Of a stretch of DNA of 37,091 nt, positions 8,570 to 17,498 are shown in pieces; position 1 is the first letter of the stretch; each line of letters starts with the position of its first letter. The position numbers and the translations under genes are program-made. The notes beneath the pieces were generated by a model that was given only the letters and a program-made list of their open reading frames with translations, was not told where the DNA came from and did not search any database. The DNA comes from Chitinophagaceae bacterium (GTDB lineage Bacteria; Bacteroidota; Bacteroidia; Chitinophagales; Chitinophagaceae): assembly GCA_017744805.1 (NCBI GenBank), contig JAGIAP010000011.1:1-37091 (forward strand), written 5' to 3'.

Positions 8570-10480
8570 ATGAAAAAGCTACATATATCTTCGGGCCTTT
8601 TACTTTCAGCTATCCTGCTGTCATCGTCCTGCAAGAAGTTCGAAGACATGAACTACAATCCCAAAGAGGCTAGCGGTGATCAGGTGCAGGTGGAATACTT
8701 CATCAATAATTCCATCATCGGCGCACAAATGGATCCGCATATCGCCGAGCGGGTTTTTGTCCTGTACTGGAAAACAGCCAGCCACCAGCATCTTACCAAT
8801 GGGATCACTTCCGGTAACCTGGATGATGGCTGGAGCACAGATTATTACCGCTATATTTCAGGTTGGTTGAACTCCATCAACAAAGGCATCGAGATCGCCG
8901 ACGAGAAAAAAGCCAATGGAACTGCCTTTGCCTGGACTGAGAATCTCAAACAGGTTGCACGTATCTGGCGCGCTTACCTGATGAGTGAAATGAGCGATAA
9001 TTTCGGTCCCATCACCATCAACGGCTTCCAGGGCGTCAACCCTGAGTTCAGCGACGTGAAAACTGTGTATTATTTCATCCTCGATGAGCTGAAAGATGCT
9101 TCTGCCAAACTGGACCTGAGCCTGACGCCATCCGATGAATTGAAGAAAACAGATCCTGCTTACGCTTATAACTATGCGCAATGGCAAAGATATGCCAACT
9201 CATTGCGCCTGCGCCTGGCTATGCGCCTCTCCGAAGTGGACGCCACCAAAGCAAAGGCCGAGTTCCAGGATGCTGCTACCAAACCGTTGATCACCAATAT
9301 GAGTGATGCCTTTCAGGTAGCTGAAAAAGCTAACGGATGGGATGCGCTTTCAGGTGTGATGAGCCGCGAATGGAATGCTCAGATCCTGAGTACCACACTC
9401 GAGAATATCTATACAGGGCTGGGTGGAATTAAGTCTGCCGACCTGCTTGGCGCCAATGCACAATCGCATATCAAGCCGGCTGATTATGCAGGCCTTAAGC
9501 TCACAGACCATTTTTCCACTAAAACGAATGATCCCTTTGCAGGTTACTGGATGGATGGTATCCCTTTCACCATGGATCCCCGCGCATTCAAAGCCTTCCC
9601 GCTGGCAGGCGATTTCACCAATCCTGATTTCTGTAAATACCCTTCTTATGATCAGGAAGCATGGGAAACAACCACAGCAGATCTGAATGATGCCAATGGC
9701 AATGCAGTGTTGACGCTTGATGGCGCCTTCACCTGGAACGGTTCCAATGGTGGCGCATGGGGCGTACCAGGCTCGAAGAACGGATGGCGCGGATGGCCGG
9801 GAGCTGCCCCCAGGCTGGCTTTGAAGTACAGGAACAGTACCAATAAAAGAGTGTTCTTTGCTCCCTGGGAAACCTATTTCCTGATGGCTGAAGCGGCTTT
9901 GAGAGGATGGACAGTTCCCATGAGCGCCGAAGAAGCCTACACGGCAGGTGTTCAGGCCAGCTTCGATTATTGGGGAATTGGTGGCCTTGCTTCCACTTAC
10001 CTGAACAGTGAGGATTACAACCGCCTGGGTACCTCCGTTAAATGGAGCCATATTACCGAGCCCCCTGCCAGCTATACCGTCACCTACAAGAATGGGTATA
10101 CCAATGTAGCAGGCACTGCCACTATTCTGTACCCTGTGAACAATTTGTACAAGAACGGTGCTGTAAAGAATGATCAACTCACCAAGATCATCACACAGAA
10201 ATATATTGCCCAGGTTCCCTGGTTGCCTTTGGAATCATGGAGCGATCGGCGCAGGTTGGGACTGCCTTTCTTCGAAAATCCGAATGCAGAGGCGGCGCTT
10301 GCCAATATGCCTGATCTCAATTCCGGCAACTATATGACGGGTAGTATAAAATTCTTCCCTCAGCGACTGGCCTATCCCGGTTCACTCAAGAACACGAACA
10401 GCAAGGGATATGATCAGGCAGTGGCTGCACTGGGAGGTCCTGATAAAGTGCTCACTCCACTTTGGTGGGCTAAAAAATAA
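8570..10480 (+). CDS. susD-like: SusD/RagB-family nutrient-binding outer membrane lipoprotein
   Basis: Lipobox region LLSSSCKKFEDMNYNPKEAS, immediately downstream of susC. SusD-like helical region, with C-terminal FFENPNAEAALANMPDLNSGNYMTGSIKFFPQRLAYP. Confidence 0.93.
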   Translation: MKKLHISSGLLLSAILLSSSCKKFEDMNYNPKEASGDQVQVEYFINNSIIGAQMDPHIAERVFVLYWKTASHQHLTNGITSGNLDDGWSTDYYRYISGWLNSINKGIEIADEKKANGTAFAWTENLKQVARIWRAYLMSEMSDNFGPITINGFQGVNPEFSDVKTVYYFILDELKDASAKLDLSLTPSDELKKTDPAYAYNYAQWQRYANSLRLRLAMRLSEVDATKAKAEFQDAATKPLITNMSDAFQVAEKANGWDALSGVMSREWNAQILSTTLENIYTGLGGIKSADLLGANAQSHIKPADYAGLKLTDHFSTKTNDPFAGYWMDGIPFTMDPRAFKAFPLAGDFTNPDFCKYPSYDQEAWETTTADLNDANGNAVLTLDGAFTWNGSNGGAWGVPGSKNGWRGWPGAAPRLALKYRNSTNKRVFFAPWETYFLMAEAALRGWTVPMSAEEAYTAGVQASFDYWGIGGLASTYLNSEDYNRLGTSVKWSHITEPPASYTVTYKNGYTNVAGTATILYPVNNLYKNGAVKNDQLTKIITQKYIAQVPWLPLESWSDRRRLGLPFFENPNAEAALANMPDLNSGNYMTGSIKFFPQRLAYPGSLKNTNSKGYDQAVAALGGPDKVLTPLWWAKK

Positions 10481-10523
10481 TTCGTGGGTTTTTAGATTGT
10501 CCACCTGCGGGTACATGAGAAGA

Positions 10524-10555
10524 AAGGGCTGACCTTATATGGTTAGCCCTTTTTT
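10524..10555 (+). terminator. Rho-independent terminator after susD
   Basis: aagggctgacc-ttatat-ggttagccctt stem (one G-U pair) followed by tttttt. Confidence 0.85.
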
Positions 10556-10568
10556 ATAACTGTACTGT

Positions 10569-11537
10569 CTATACGAAATTACAGATGAACCAAAGGGTAG
10601 CCGTTGCTATCAGCACCCAGGTGATGATGCCCTGCACCATCGGCCTTACACCTACACTTCGCAACACCTCTTTGGACAGGCCAGCCCCTATCAGGAAAAG
10701 GGTAAGCGTCAGTCCGGCCTTTGCAATGCTTGTAGCATAAGCACTGAAAGATTGAACGGCTGGGATGAAAGTATTGGCGAGCATAGCAAGAATGAACAAA
10801 CCGATAAACCAGGGGATATATAGTTTTTGTCCTTTTTTCCTGAAAGCGAAAGAAGCAACAAGGCTTACGGGGATGATCCACAATGCCCTTGCCAACTTAA
10901 CGGTGGTAGCCACTTCCAGGGCTTGTGGCCCATATTTGGTGCCTGCGCCTACAACAGAGCTTGTATCATGAATGGCAATGGCCGCCCATGTGCCGAATTG
11001 TTGCTGGCTCATTCCCAGCAAATGACCGATAACAGGAAAAATGAATAAAGCGACAGCATTCAATATGAACACAGTTCCCAGTGCAACGGATATTTGTTTG
11101 TCCTTTGCATCGATGGCCGGCGCCACTGCGGCTATGGCGCTACCTCCGCAAATGGCCGTACCCGAAGCAATCAGACAGGCCGTTCTCTTATCTACTTTCA
11201 ACCATTTGCCCAGTAAGATCCCGGCTCCAAGCGTGGCGATAATGGAAACCACGGTGATGCCGAAGCCCGCCCTTCCTGCTTCCAGTGCGGCATGTGCATT
11301 CATGCCAAAGCCCAGTCCTACCACGGATACCTGCAATAACAGATGCGTAGCCTTATGATTCAGGTGCAACCAGGGATGGCCGATGAACTGGGCTACCAAT
11401 AACCCCAGCAACAAAGCTACCGGCGCACTGATGACACTGGTACAACAAAGAATAGCGATGGTGGCGAAAATGATCTCCCGGGCGCTTAGTTGCCTGTCTA
11501 AGAATTTCCTGCCGGGAATAGTCCTTGAATTCTCCAT
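10569..11537 (-). CDS. YeiH-family putative sulfate exporter
   Basis: Polytopic protein with LLQVSVVGLGFGMNAHAALEAG, ASGTAICGGSAIAAVAPAI, GTWAAIAIHDTSSVVGAGTKYG and KLARALWIIPVSL, characteristic of YeiH. Confidence 0.93.
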   Translation of the reverse strand: MENSRTIPGRKFLDRQLSAREIIFATIAILCCTSVISAPVALLLGLLVAQFIGHPWLHLNHKATHLLLQVSVVGLGFGMNAHAALEAGRAGFGITVVSIIATLGAGILLGKWLKVDKRTACLIASGTAICGGSAIAAVAPAIDAKDKQISVALGTVFILNAVALFIFPVIGHLLGMSQQQFGTWAAIAIHDTSSVVGAGTKYGPQALEVATTVKLARALWIIPVSLVASFAFRKKGQKLYIPWFIGLFILAMLANTFIPAVQSFSAYATSIAKAGLTLTLFLIGAGLSKEVLRSVGVRPMVQGIITWVLIATATLWFICNFV

Positions 11538-11589
11538 AACACAATGATTATGGGAGCAAAGTTCAGCAATGCAGATACCCGGGGGAAAT

Positions 11590-11612
11590 GGTAAATCGTA
11601 ATGATCGATTAC
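11590..11612. promoter_or_regulatory. Candidate LysR-type operator upstream of yeiH
   Basis: Imperfect dyad ggtaaatcg-taatgat-cgattacc (one-base offset) in the LysR-YeiH gap. A 7/8 -7 match, GAACTTTG, lies at 11557-11564 on the minus strand. Confidence 0.35.
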
Positions 11613-12502
11613 CTGAAGTTATGGGTCAGAGCGAATTGCATGAACAGGTTGGTTAAAGCCCCTGTGTCCCCGTGCGGGCTGATAAAATGGAAATCCCGCT
11701 GGATATTCAGCCCTTTCACTTCAATCACGGTGAATAGCCGTTGCTCCAGTTCTGCCAGGATGGAATGAATGGAAAGAAAGGCCATGCTTTGGCTATGTTG
11801 CAGGTAGCCTTTGATACTTTCCGTATTGCTGAGCTGCATCTCTTTTTTGAGTTGCGATATTTTGATGCCCAATGGCCTGAGCGCATGGGCGATCACTTCG
11901 AGCGTGCCTAAGCCTGGCTCACGCAGCAGGAGGGGGATCTTCAATAATTCCGCGGGTTTGATGATGCCTTTTTTTGCCAACGGGTTGGCGGCATTGGCCA
12001 CCAGCACCAGTTCATCTTTCAGGAAGGGGGTATAGCGGAATGCGCTGTTCTTTGCCCGTCCTTCAATGAGGCCTACATCCACCTGGTGTTGCTGTAATGC
12101 TTGTTCTATTTGCTCCGTATTGTCTGTACTGAGCGTGATGCGGATGTCCGGGAATTTTTTATGGAACGATGCCAGTACGGGCGGGAGTACATACTGGGCC
12201 ACGGTGGTGCTGGCGCCTACGCGGAGACGACCTGCTTTCTTGTCGGCTTGTGTATGCATTTCGAATTCCAGGTTCCGGTACAATGCAAACAGATCGGTTG
12301 TATAACGGAACAGCGTTTGGCCGGCAGGGGTCAGCCGGATCTTTCTGCCATCGCGCTCAAAGAGTTTCACCTTGAAATATTGTTCTATCTCATTGATATG
12401 TTTGGTAACGGCGGGCTGCGTGATGAACAGTTCTTCGGCAGCCCTGGTGAAACTGAGCCGGCTGGCAACGGTATGGAATACTTTTAACCGGAAATCGAAC
12501 AT
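11609..12502 (-). CDS. LysR-family transcriptional regulator
   Basis: MFDFRLKVFHTVASRLSFTRAAEELFITQPAVTKHINEIEQYFKVKLFERDGRKIRLTPAGQ is a canonical LysR HTH, followed by a substrate-binding domain. Confidence 0.95.
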   Translation of the reverse strand: MFDFRLKVFHTVASRLSFTRAAEELFITQPAVTKHINEIEQYFKVKLFERDGRKIRLTPAGQTLFRYTTDLFALYRNLEFEMHTQADKKAGRLRVGASTTVAQYVLPPVLASFHKKFPDIRITLSTDNTEQIEQALQQHQVDVGLIEGRAKNSAFRYTPFLKDELVLVANAANPLAKKGIIKPAELLKIPLLLREPGLGTLEVIAHALRPLGIKISQLKKEMQLSNTESIKGYLQHSQSMAFLSIHSILAELEQRLFTVIEVKGLNIQRDFHFISPHGDTGALTNLFMQFALTHNFR

Positions 12503-12582
12503 GGCATGAAGTTAACGTTTAATTGACCATTAACCTGATGTATGGCCGCAGGTACAATTTATTAATGTCGTCAAAAATGGGC

Positions 12583-12590
12583 TATCTTTG
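12583..12590 (+). promoter_or_regulatory. -7 element TATCTTTG of the tolC-macAB operon
   Basis: Exact TAnnTTTG, ~107 nt upstream of ATG 12697. Confidence 0.5.
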
Positions 12591-12696
12591 GAAACACTCA
12601 CCTGATAGTCCAAAATTACCCCTTACTCAAACTGTGTGGCCCCCAACCTCAACGATCCGGAATCCGGCTTTTACCGGACCATAAAACAGTTTGTAT

Positions 12697-14037
12697 ATGT
12701 GGAAACAATTTCCCGGAATTGCTATCAGCTCAATTTGTGCCCTTTGCTTTTCGGTTTCCCATGCACAGGACTCGCTGTCCCGTCCTGAGCTAAAATGGGA
12801 CCTGGCTACCTGTCTTTCCTATGCCGCCAGGAACAATATCCAGTTACGCACCCTGGAGCAGACAAGGCGTAGCAGTGAACAGAACCTCCTGCTTTCAAAG
12901 GCCGCCAAATACCCCAATCTCACGGGCTCCATGTCGCAAAACATCGTCAACAGCAAGAGTACAGATCCGGTGGTAGGTGGCTTTCAGACACAGGCGAATT
13001 TCACCAGTAACTATTCCCTCAATTCCAACTTCACTTTGTACAATGGGGGCTATCTCAAAAATGATGTAAAACAAAAGGAACTGCAACTGCAGGTATCCGA
13101 TCTCGATGTACAAACTGCGCTCAACGATGTCACCATCCAGATCACTCAGGCCTATCTGAACATTCTGCTGGCCAGGGAGAATATCGTTTACCTGGAAAAC
13201 CTGATCACTACCTCGCAGGCACAGTTGAAACAAGGGAAGCAACGCTACGATGCAGGCGCCATCTCCAAAAAAGATTATATCCAGTTTGAAGGCCAGGTGG
13301 CAACAGATCAGTACAACCTGGTGACAGCCCGCAATGCCTACCGGCAGAATATCATTGCCCTGAAACAGTTACTGCAATTGAACTCCTCCGTGAGCTTCGA
13401 TGTGGTAGTGCCGGATACTTTATACATGAGCCCGGTGATCACACCCTTGCCTGATGCCGCAGCAAAGGCACTGGCAATAAGACCCGAAGTGCAGGCCGAT
13501 TCCCTCAGTATTCGTGCCGCTGAGTTTGAACTGGAAAAATCGAAAGCAGGACGAAGGCCTGTGATCACACTGAATGGAGCATTGTCAACGGGGTATTCTG
13601 ATAATCGAACAGACGCCTATTTCCCGCAATTGAACAACAACTTTTACCAGCGCGCTGGCCTGTCCATGTCCATCCCCATCTTCAACAATCGCATCACCAA
13701 AACAAATATAGAGCAATCGAAGATCCAGATAGAGCAGGCCAGATTGACATTGCAGGGAACCAAAACCACGTTGGATCAGGCAGTAGAGCAGGCGTATATT
13801 TCCCTGCTCAATGCGCGTAACCAGTTCAATGTGGCGGAAGTACAGCTACGTGTTACAAAGGAAACACTGGATATCACCAATGAACAACTCAATCTTGGCG
13901 CCGTAAATATGGTGGACCTGCTGACGCAGAAGAACCTGTATGTGCAGGCCTTGCAGAATTATATCCAGGCCAAATACAGTGCCATCCTGAATCACAAAGT
14001 GTACGATTTCTATACCGGCATACCGGTTACCTTATAG
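12697..14037 (+). CDS. TolC-family outer membrane efflux protein
   Basis: Signal peptide (ISSICALCFSVSHAQ), WDLATCLSYAARNNIQLRTLEQ, repeated coiled-coil halves, LNLGAVNMVDLLTQKNLYVQA. ORF track begins at TTG 12691; ATG 12697 is preferred. Confidence 0.95.
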   Translation: MWKQFPGIAISSICALCFSVSHAQDSLSRPELKWDLATCLSYAARNNIQLRTLEQTRRSSEQNLLLSKAAKYPNLTGSMSQNIVNSKSTDPVVGGFQTQANFTSNYSLNSNFTLYNGGYLKNDVKQKELQLQVSDLDVQTALNDVTIQITQAYLNILLARENIVYLENLITTSQAQLKQGKQRYDAGAISKKDYIQFEGQVATDQYNLVTARNAYRQNIIALKQLLQLNSSVSFDVVVPDTLYMSPVITPLPDAAAKALAIRPEVQADSLSIRAAEFELEKSKAGRRPVITLNGALSTGYSDNRTDAYFPQLNNNFYQRAGLSMSIPIFNNRITKTNIEQSKIQIEQARLTLQGTKTTLDQAVEQAYISLLNARNQFNVAEVQLRVTKETLDITNEQLNLGAVNMVDLLTQKNLYVQALQNYIQAKYSAILNHKVYDFYTGIPVTL

Positions 14038-14061
14038 TATTGGCAACAGAAAACAGAAAGT

Positions 14062-15366
14062 ATGAAAAAATGGAAATGGCTGATCATCATGCTGGTCCTG
14101 GCGCTTGTTGCCGGGGCAGTCTGGTTCTGGAAGTTCAGGAAGAAAGAAGAAAAAGTGGAGCTGGAAACTGAAGTTCCTCATTACGGAAATGTAGCCATCA
14201 GCATCACGGCTACCGGCACCATCCAACCGGTGGACACCGTATCTGTGGGTACGCAGGTTTCCGGGACCATCGCCAATGTATACGCCGATTTCAATTCCGC
14301 AGTAAAAAAAGGACAGCTCCTGGCACAATTGGACAAAACGCTCTTGCTTGCGCAGGTGCAGCAATTTACCGGCGTACTGCAACAGAACAAGGCCAATCTC
14401 CTATACCAGCAAAGCAATTACGAACGCCAGAAAAAATTACTGGACGTAGGGGCTATCGCACGCGCCGATTACGAAACGGCGCTCTATCAGCTCACAGCCG
14501 CCAAAGACAATGTGACCAGTGCCGATGCCCAACTTAAAACAGCCAACAGGAACCTGCAACTCTCGGATATCTATTCACCCATCGATGGAACCGTATTGTC
14601 AAGGAACGTGAGTGCGGGGCAGACCGTGGTATCCAGCCTCAATGCACCCACCTTGTTCGTGATCGCAAAAGACCTTACCCGGATGCAGGTGCAGGCGGCA
14701 GTGGATGAAGCGGACATCGGGAATGTGAAAAAGGGACAGCGGGTCAGCTTTTCTGTAGATGCTTATCCCGAAGATCAGTTTGAAGGAACCGTAAAGGAGA
14801 TCAGGCTGCAACCCAGTATTTCCTCCAATGTAGTAACCTATGCCACCATCATCGATGCTCCCAATGATCAATTGAAACTCAAGCCAGGTATGACGGCCAG
14901 CATTACTGTGTATACCAAAGAAGCGGACAATACCCTTCTTGTTTCAGCCAGAGCAGTAAAGTTTACACCCGATTCCTCCCTGTTGAAACATTATACCATC
15001 GAAGGAAAACCCGCCTCTCAAAGAGGCATGCATAACAAGCAAGAGGAAGGAGCAACGGACACTTCCGCATTACGGAAAGAAAGACCGAAGATGAGCGAAG
15101 GAGGGGATACAACGATAAAGGCTAAGCGCGCAATCGTTTGGTTGAAAAAAGGAAATACCATTTCACGAAAAGTGATACAGGTGGGCCTTACGGACGATGC
15201 CAATGTGCAGGTATTGAATGGCCTTACCACGCAGGATTCAGTGATCACCGGCACCATCATGGCGGGCAGCATACCGGCTGCCAATAACAATGTGAGAAGT
15301 CCCTTCATGCCAACCCGGAGAGGAAGTGGCAGCGGGAGTGGAAGTGGCGGTAACAGGCCCAGATAG
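14062..15366 (+). CDS. macA-like: MacA-like periplasmic adaptor subunit
   Basis: N-terminal TM; TATGTIQPVDTVSVGTQVSGTIANVYADFNSAVKKGQLLAQLD; lipoyl/coiled-coil hairpin; YSPIDGTVLSRNVSAGQTV. Confidence 0.95.
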   Translation: MKKWKWLIIMLVLALVAGAVWFWKFRKKEEKVELETEVPHYGNVAISITATGTIQPVDTVSVGTQVSGTIANVYADFNSAVKKGQLLAQLDKTLLLAQVQQFTGVLQQNKANLLYQQSNYERQKKLLDVGAIARADYETALYQLTAAKDNVTSADAQLKTANRNLQLSDIYSPIDGTVLSRNVSAGQTVVSSLNAPTLFVIAKDLTRMQVQAAVDEADIGNVKKGQRVSFSVDAYPEDQFEGTVKEIRLQPSISSNVVTYATIIDAPNDQLKLKPGMTASITVYTKEADNTLLVSARAVKFTPDSSLLKHYTIEGKPASQRGMHNKQEEGATDTSALRKERPKMSEGGDTTIKAKRAIVWLKKGNTISRKVIQVGLTDDANVQVLNGLTTQDSVITGTIMAGSIPAANNNVRSPFMPTRRGSGSGSGSGGNRPR

Positions 15367-15387
15367 TTTTAAACTCAAATATGCACT

Positions 15388-16134
15388 ATGCCGAAATTGA
15401 TCCTGGAAGTAACAGACCTGAAACGTGAGTTCCGCATGGGAGCGGAAATTGTCCGTGCCTTGAAAGGAGTCCATTTTACGGTAGAGGCAGGAGAGTTTGT
15501 CACCATCATGGGTAGCAGCGGATCCGGAAAGACCACCCTGCTGAATATCCTGGGTTGCCTGGATAAACCTACCAGCGGAGTTTACAATCTCGATGGCGTG
15601 AACGTGAGCAATCTCAGCAGAAATGAACTGGCGCAACTTCGCAACAGGAAGATCGGTTTCGTTTTCCAGAGCTATAACCTGCTGGCCAGAACATCGGCCC
15701 TGGAGAATGTGGAGTTACCGCTCTATTATAACAGTGAAGTATCAGCGAAACAAAGATATGATCGATCGATAAAGGCGCTGGAGGCTGTGAACCTGGGCGA
15801 CAGGCTGCATCATCTTCCCAATCAGTTATCGGGTGGACAACAGCAGCGGGTGGCTATTGCCCGTGCACTTGTCAATGACCCGGTGATGATATTGGCCGAT
15901 GAAGCTACGGGTAACCTGGACTCCCGCACATCCTATGAGATCATGGCCCTGATGCAGGATCTCAACCAGCAGGGTAAGACCATCCTCTTTGTGACGCATG
16001 AGCCGGATATCGCTTCTTTCAGCAGCAGGACGATTATGCTGAAAGACGGCAAAGTGATACGCGATAGTAAAAATGAGAATATCAGATCGGCAAAGGAAGT
16101 GCTGGCCAGCCTTCCCGTTTCCGAAGATTATTAA
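15388..16134 (+). CDS. macB-like: MacB-type ABC transporter ATP-binding protein
   Basis: Walker [10 protein letters not shown], signature [15 protein letters not shown], Walker [15 protein letters not shown]-loop VTHEPDIA. Confidence 0.97.
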   Translation: MPKLILEVTDLKREFRMGAEIVRALKGVHFTVEAGEFVTIMGSSGSGKTTLLNILGCLDKPTSGVYNLDGVNVSNLSRNELAQLRNRKIGFVFQSYNLLARTSALENVELPLYYNSEVSAKQRYDRSIKALEAVNLGDRLHHLPNQLSGGQQQRVAIARALVNDPVMILADEATGNLDSRTSYEIMALMQDLNQQGKTILFVTHEPDIASFSSRTIMLKDGKVIRDSKNENIRSAKEVLASLPVSEDY

Positions 16135-16143
16135 ACAGCCGCT

Positions 16144-17370
16144 ATGAAATTTGTAAACCTTTTCAAGATCGCCATGAAGGCATTGCTTCGGAACAAGATG
16201 CGTGCTTTTCTCACCATGCTGGGCATCATCATCGGCGTGGCGGCTGTTATCACCATGGTGGCGATAGGGCAGGGCTCCAAAAAAAGTATACAGGATCAAC
16301 TCTCCAGCATGGGCTCCAATATGATCACTATCCGCCCGCAAAGCAATCAGACCGTGGGTGGAGGGGCCAGGCTGGATGCCAGCAGCGTGCAGTCGCTCAA
16401 GCTCGAAGATGTAACGGCCATCGGTAAACAGGCACAGCATATCTCCGCCTTGTCGCCCGCAGTTACCAGTCGCGGCCAGGTGATCTACGCAGGCAATAAC
16501 TGGCCTACCACTATCCAGGGTGTTTATCCCGATTTCCTTACTATCCGCGACTGGCCCCTGAAAGATGGAATACTGTTCTCTGATGAGAACGAGAACAATG
16601 CCGCCAAGGTTTGTCTGCTGGGCCAAACAGTGGTGGAGAACCTTTTCACCTCCGGCGAAGACCCGGTAGGAAAGATCATCCGTTTCAATAAGATCCCCTT
16701 CAAAGTGATCGGCGTGCTGGCAGAAAAAGGAGAGAATGCCTTCGGACAGGATCAGGATGATATCGTGGTCGCACCTTTCTCCACCGTACAGAAACGGATC
16801 CTCGCCATCACCTGGGTACAAAATATCTATGCTTCGGCAACCAATGAATCGGCTACGGATGATGCGGTGGATGAGATCAGTACCATCCTGCGCACACAAC
16901 ATAAATTAAAAAGAGGGGATCAGGACGATTTTATGGTGCGCACACAAGCCGAACTGATCAACACTTTCAGCTCTACCAGTCAGTTGCTGACCGTATTACT
17001 GACGGCCATTGCAGGTATATCACTGGTGGTGGGCGGGATCGGCATCATGAATATCATGTACGTGTCCGTTACGGAACGCACCAAAGAAATAGGACTGAGA
17101 ATGTCTATCGGGGCAAGAGGGATCGATATCCTGTTGCAGTTCCTGGTAGAAGCGATCCTCATCAGTGTAACCGGTGGCATCATAGGGGTATTGCTGGGGA
17201 TACTGGCTGCACAACTCATTACTACCTTCCTGAGCTGGCCTACGCTCGTATCTCAATCGAGTATCGTTTTATCGTTCCTTGTCTGCGCCATCACCGGAGT
17301 ATTCTTTGGATATTATCCCGCACAGAAAGCGTCCAGATTGGATCCCATCGAAGCACTTCGGTACGAATGA
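16144..17370 (+). CDS. macB-like: MacB-type ABC transporter permease (FtsX family)
   Basis: ALLRNKMRAFLTMLGIIIGVAAVITMVAIGQGSKKSIQDQLSSMGSNMITI, and C-terminal GGIGIMNIMYVSVTERTKEIGLRMSIGARGIDIL...GYYPAQKASRLDPIEALRYE. Confidence 0.97.
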   Translation: MKFVNLFKIAMKALLRNKMRAFLTMLGIIIGVAAVITMVAIGQGSKKSIQDQLSSMGSNMITIRPQSNQTVGGGARLDASSVQSLKLEDVTAIGKQAQHISALSPAVTSRGQVIYAGNNWPTTIQGVYPDFLTIRDWPLKDGILFSDENENNAAKVCLLGQTVVENLFTSGEDPVGKIIRFNKIPFKVIGVLAEKGENAFGQDQDDIVVAPFSTVQKRILAITWVQNIYASATNESATDDAVDEISTILRTQHKLKRGDQDDFMVRTQAELINTFSSTSQLLTVLLTAIAGISLVVGGIGIMNIMYVSVTERTKEIGLRMSIGARGIDILLQFLVEAILISVTGGIIGVLLGILAAQLITTFLSWPTLVSQSSIVLSFLVCAITGVFFGYYPAQKASRLDPIEALRYE

Positions 17371-17458
17371 CCGGTTCCGCTATCTATTCCTGCAACTCAA
17401 CGGGTGGGCCCGCTGGTTCGGGCTTATCGTAATTTTCAGGTAGGGCCGATGGTCTAGA

Positions 17459-17488
17459 TTTACAGGTTATCCAAATTTTACCTGTAAA
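17459..17488. promoter_or_regulatory. Perfect 9-bp dyad TTTACAGGT-N12-ACCTGTAAA just upstream of ATG 17499
   Basis: Arms at 17459-17467 and 17480-17488. The second arm ends 10 nt before the start codon. Confidence 0.5.
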
Positions 17489-17498
17489 AAATAACGCC

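Noticed and set aside
9350-10177. 275-aa minus-strand ORF
   Set aside because: Entirely within susD in antisense, no recognisable domain, no promoter.
15826-16902. 358-aa minus-strand ORF
   Set aside because: Antisense to the clearly assigned MacB ATPase and permease genes. Composition (His/Cys-rich, no motifs) is typical of a shadow ORF.
17408-17423. gcccg-ctggtt-cgggc hairpin after the MacB permease gene
   Set aside because: Short 5-bp stem and no adjacent T-run; too weak to call as a terminator.
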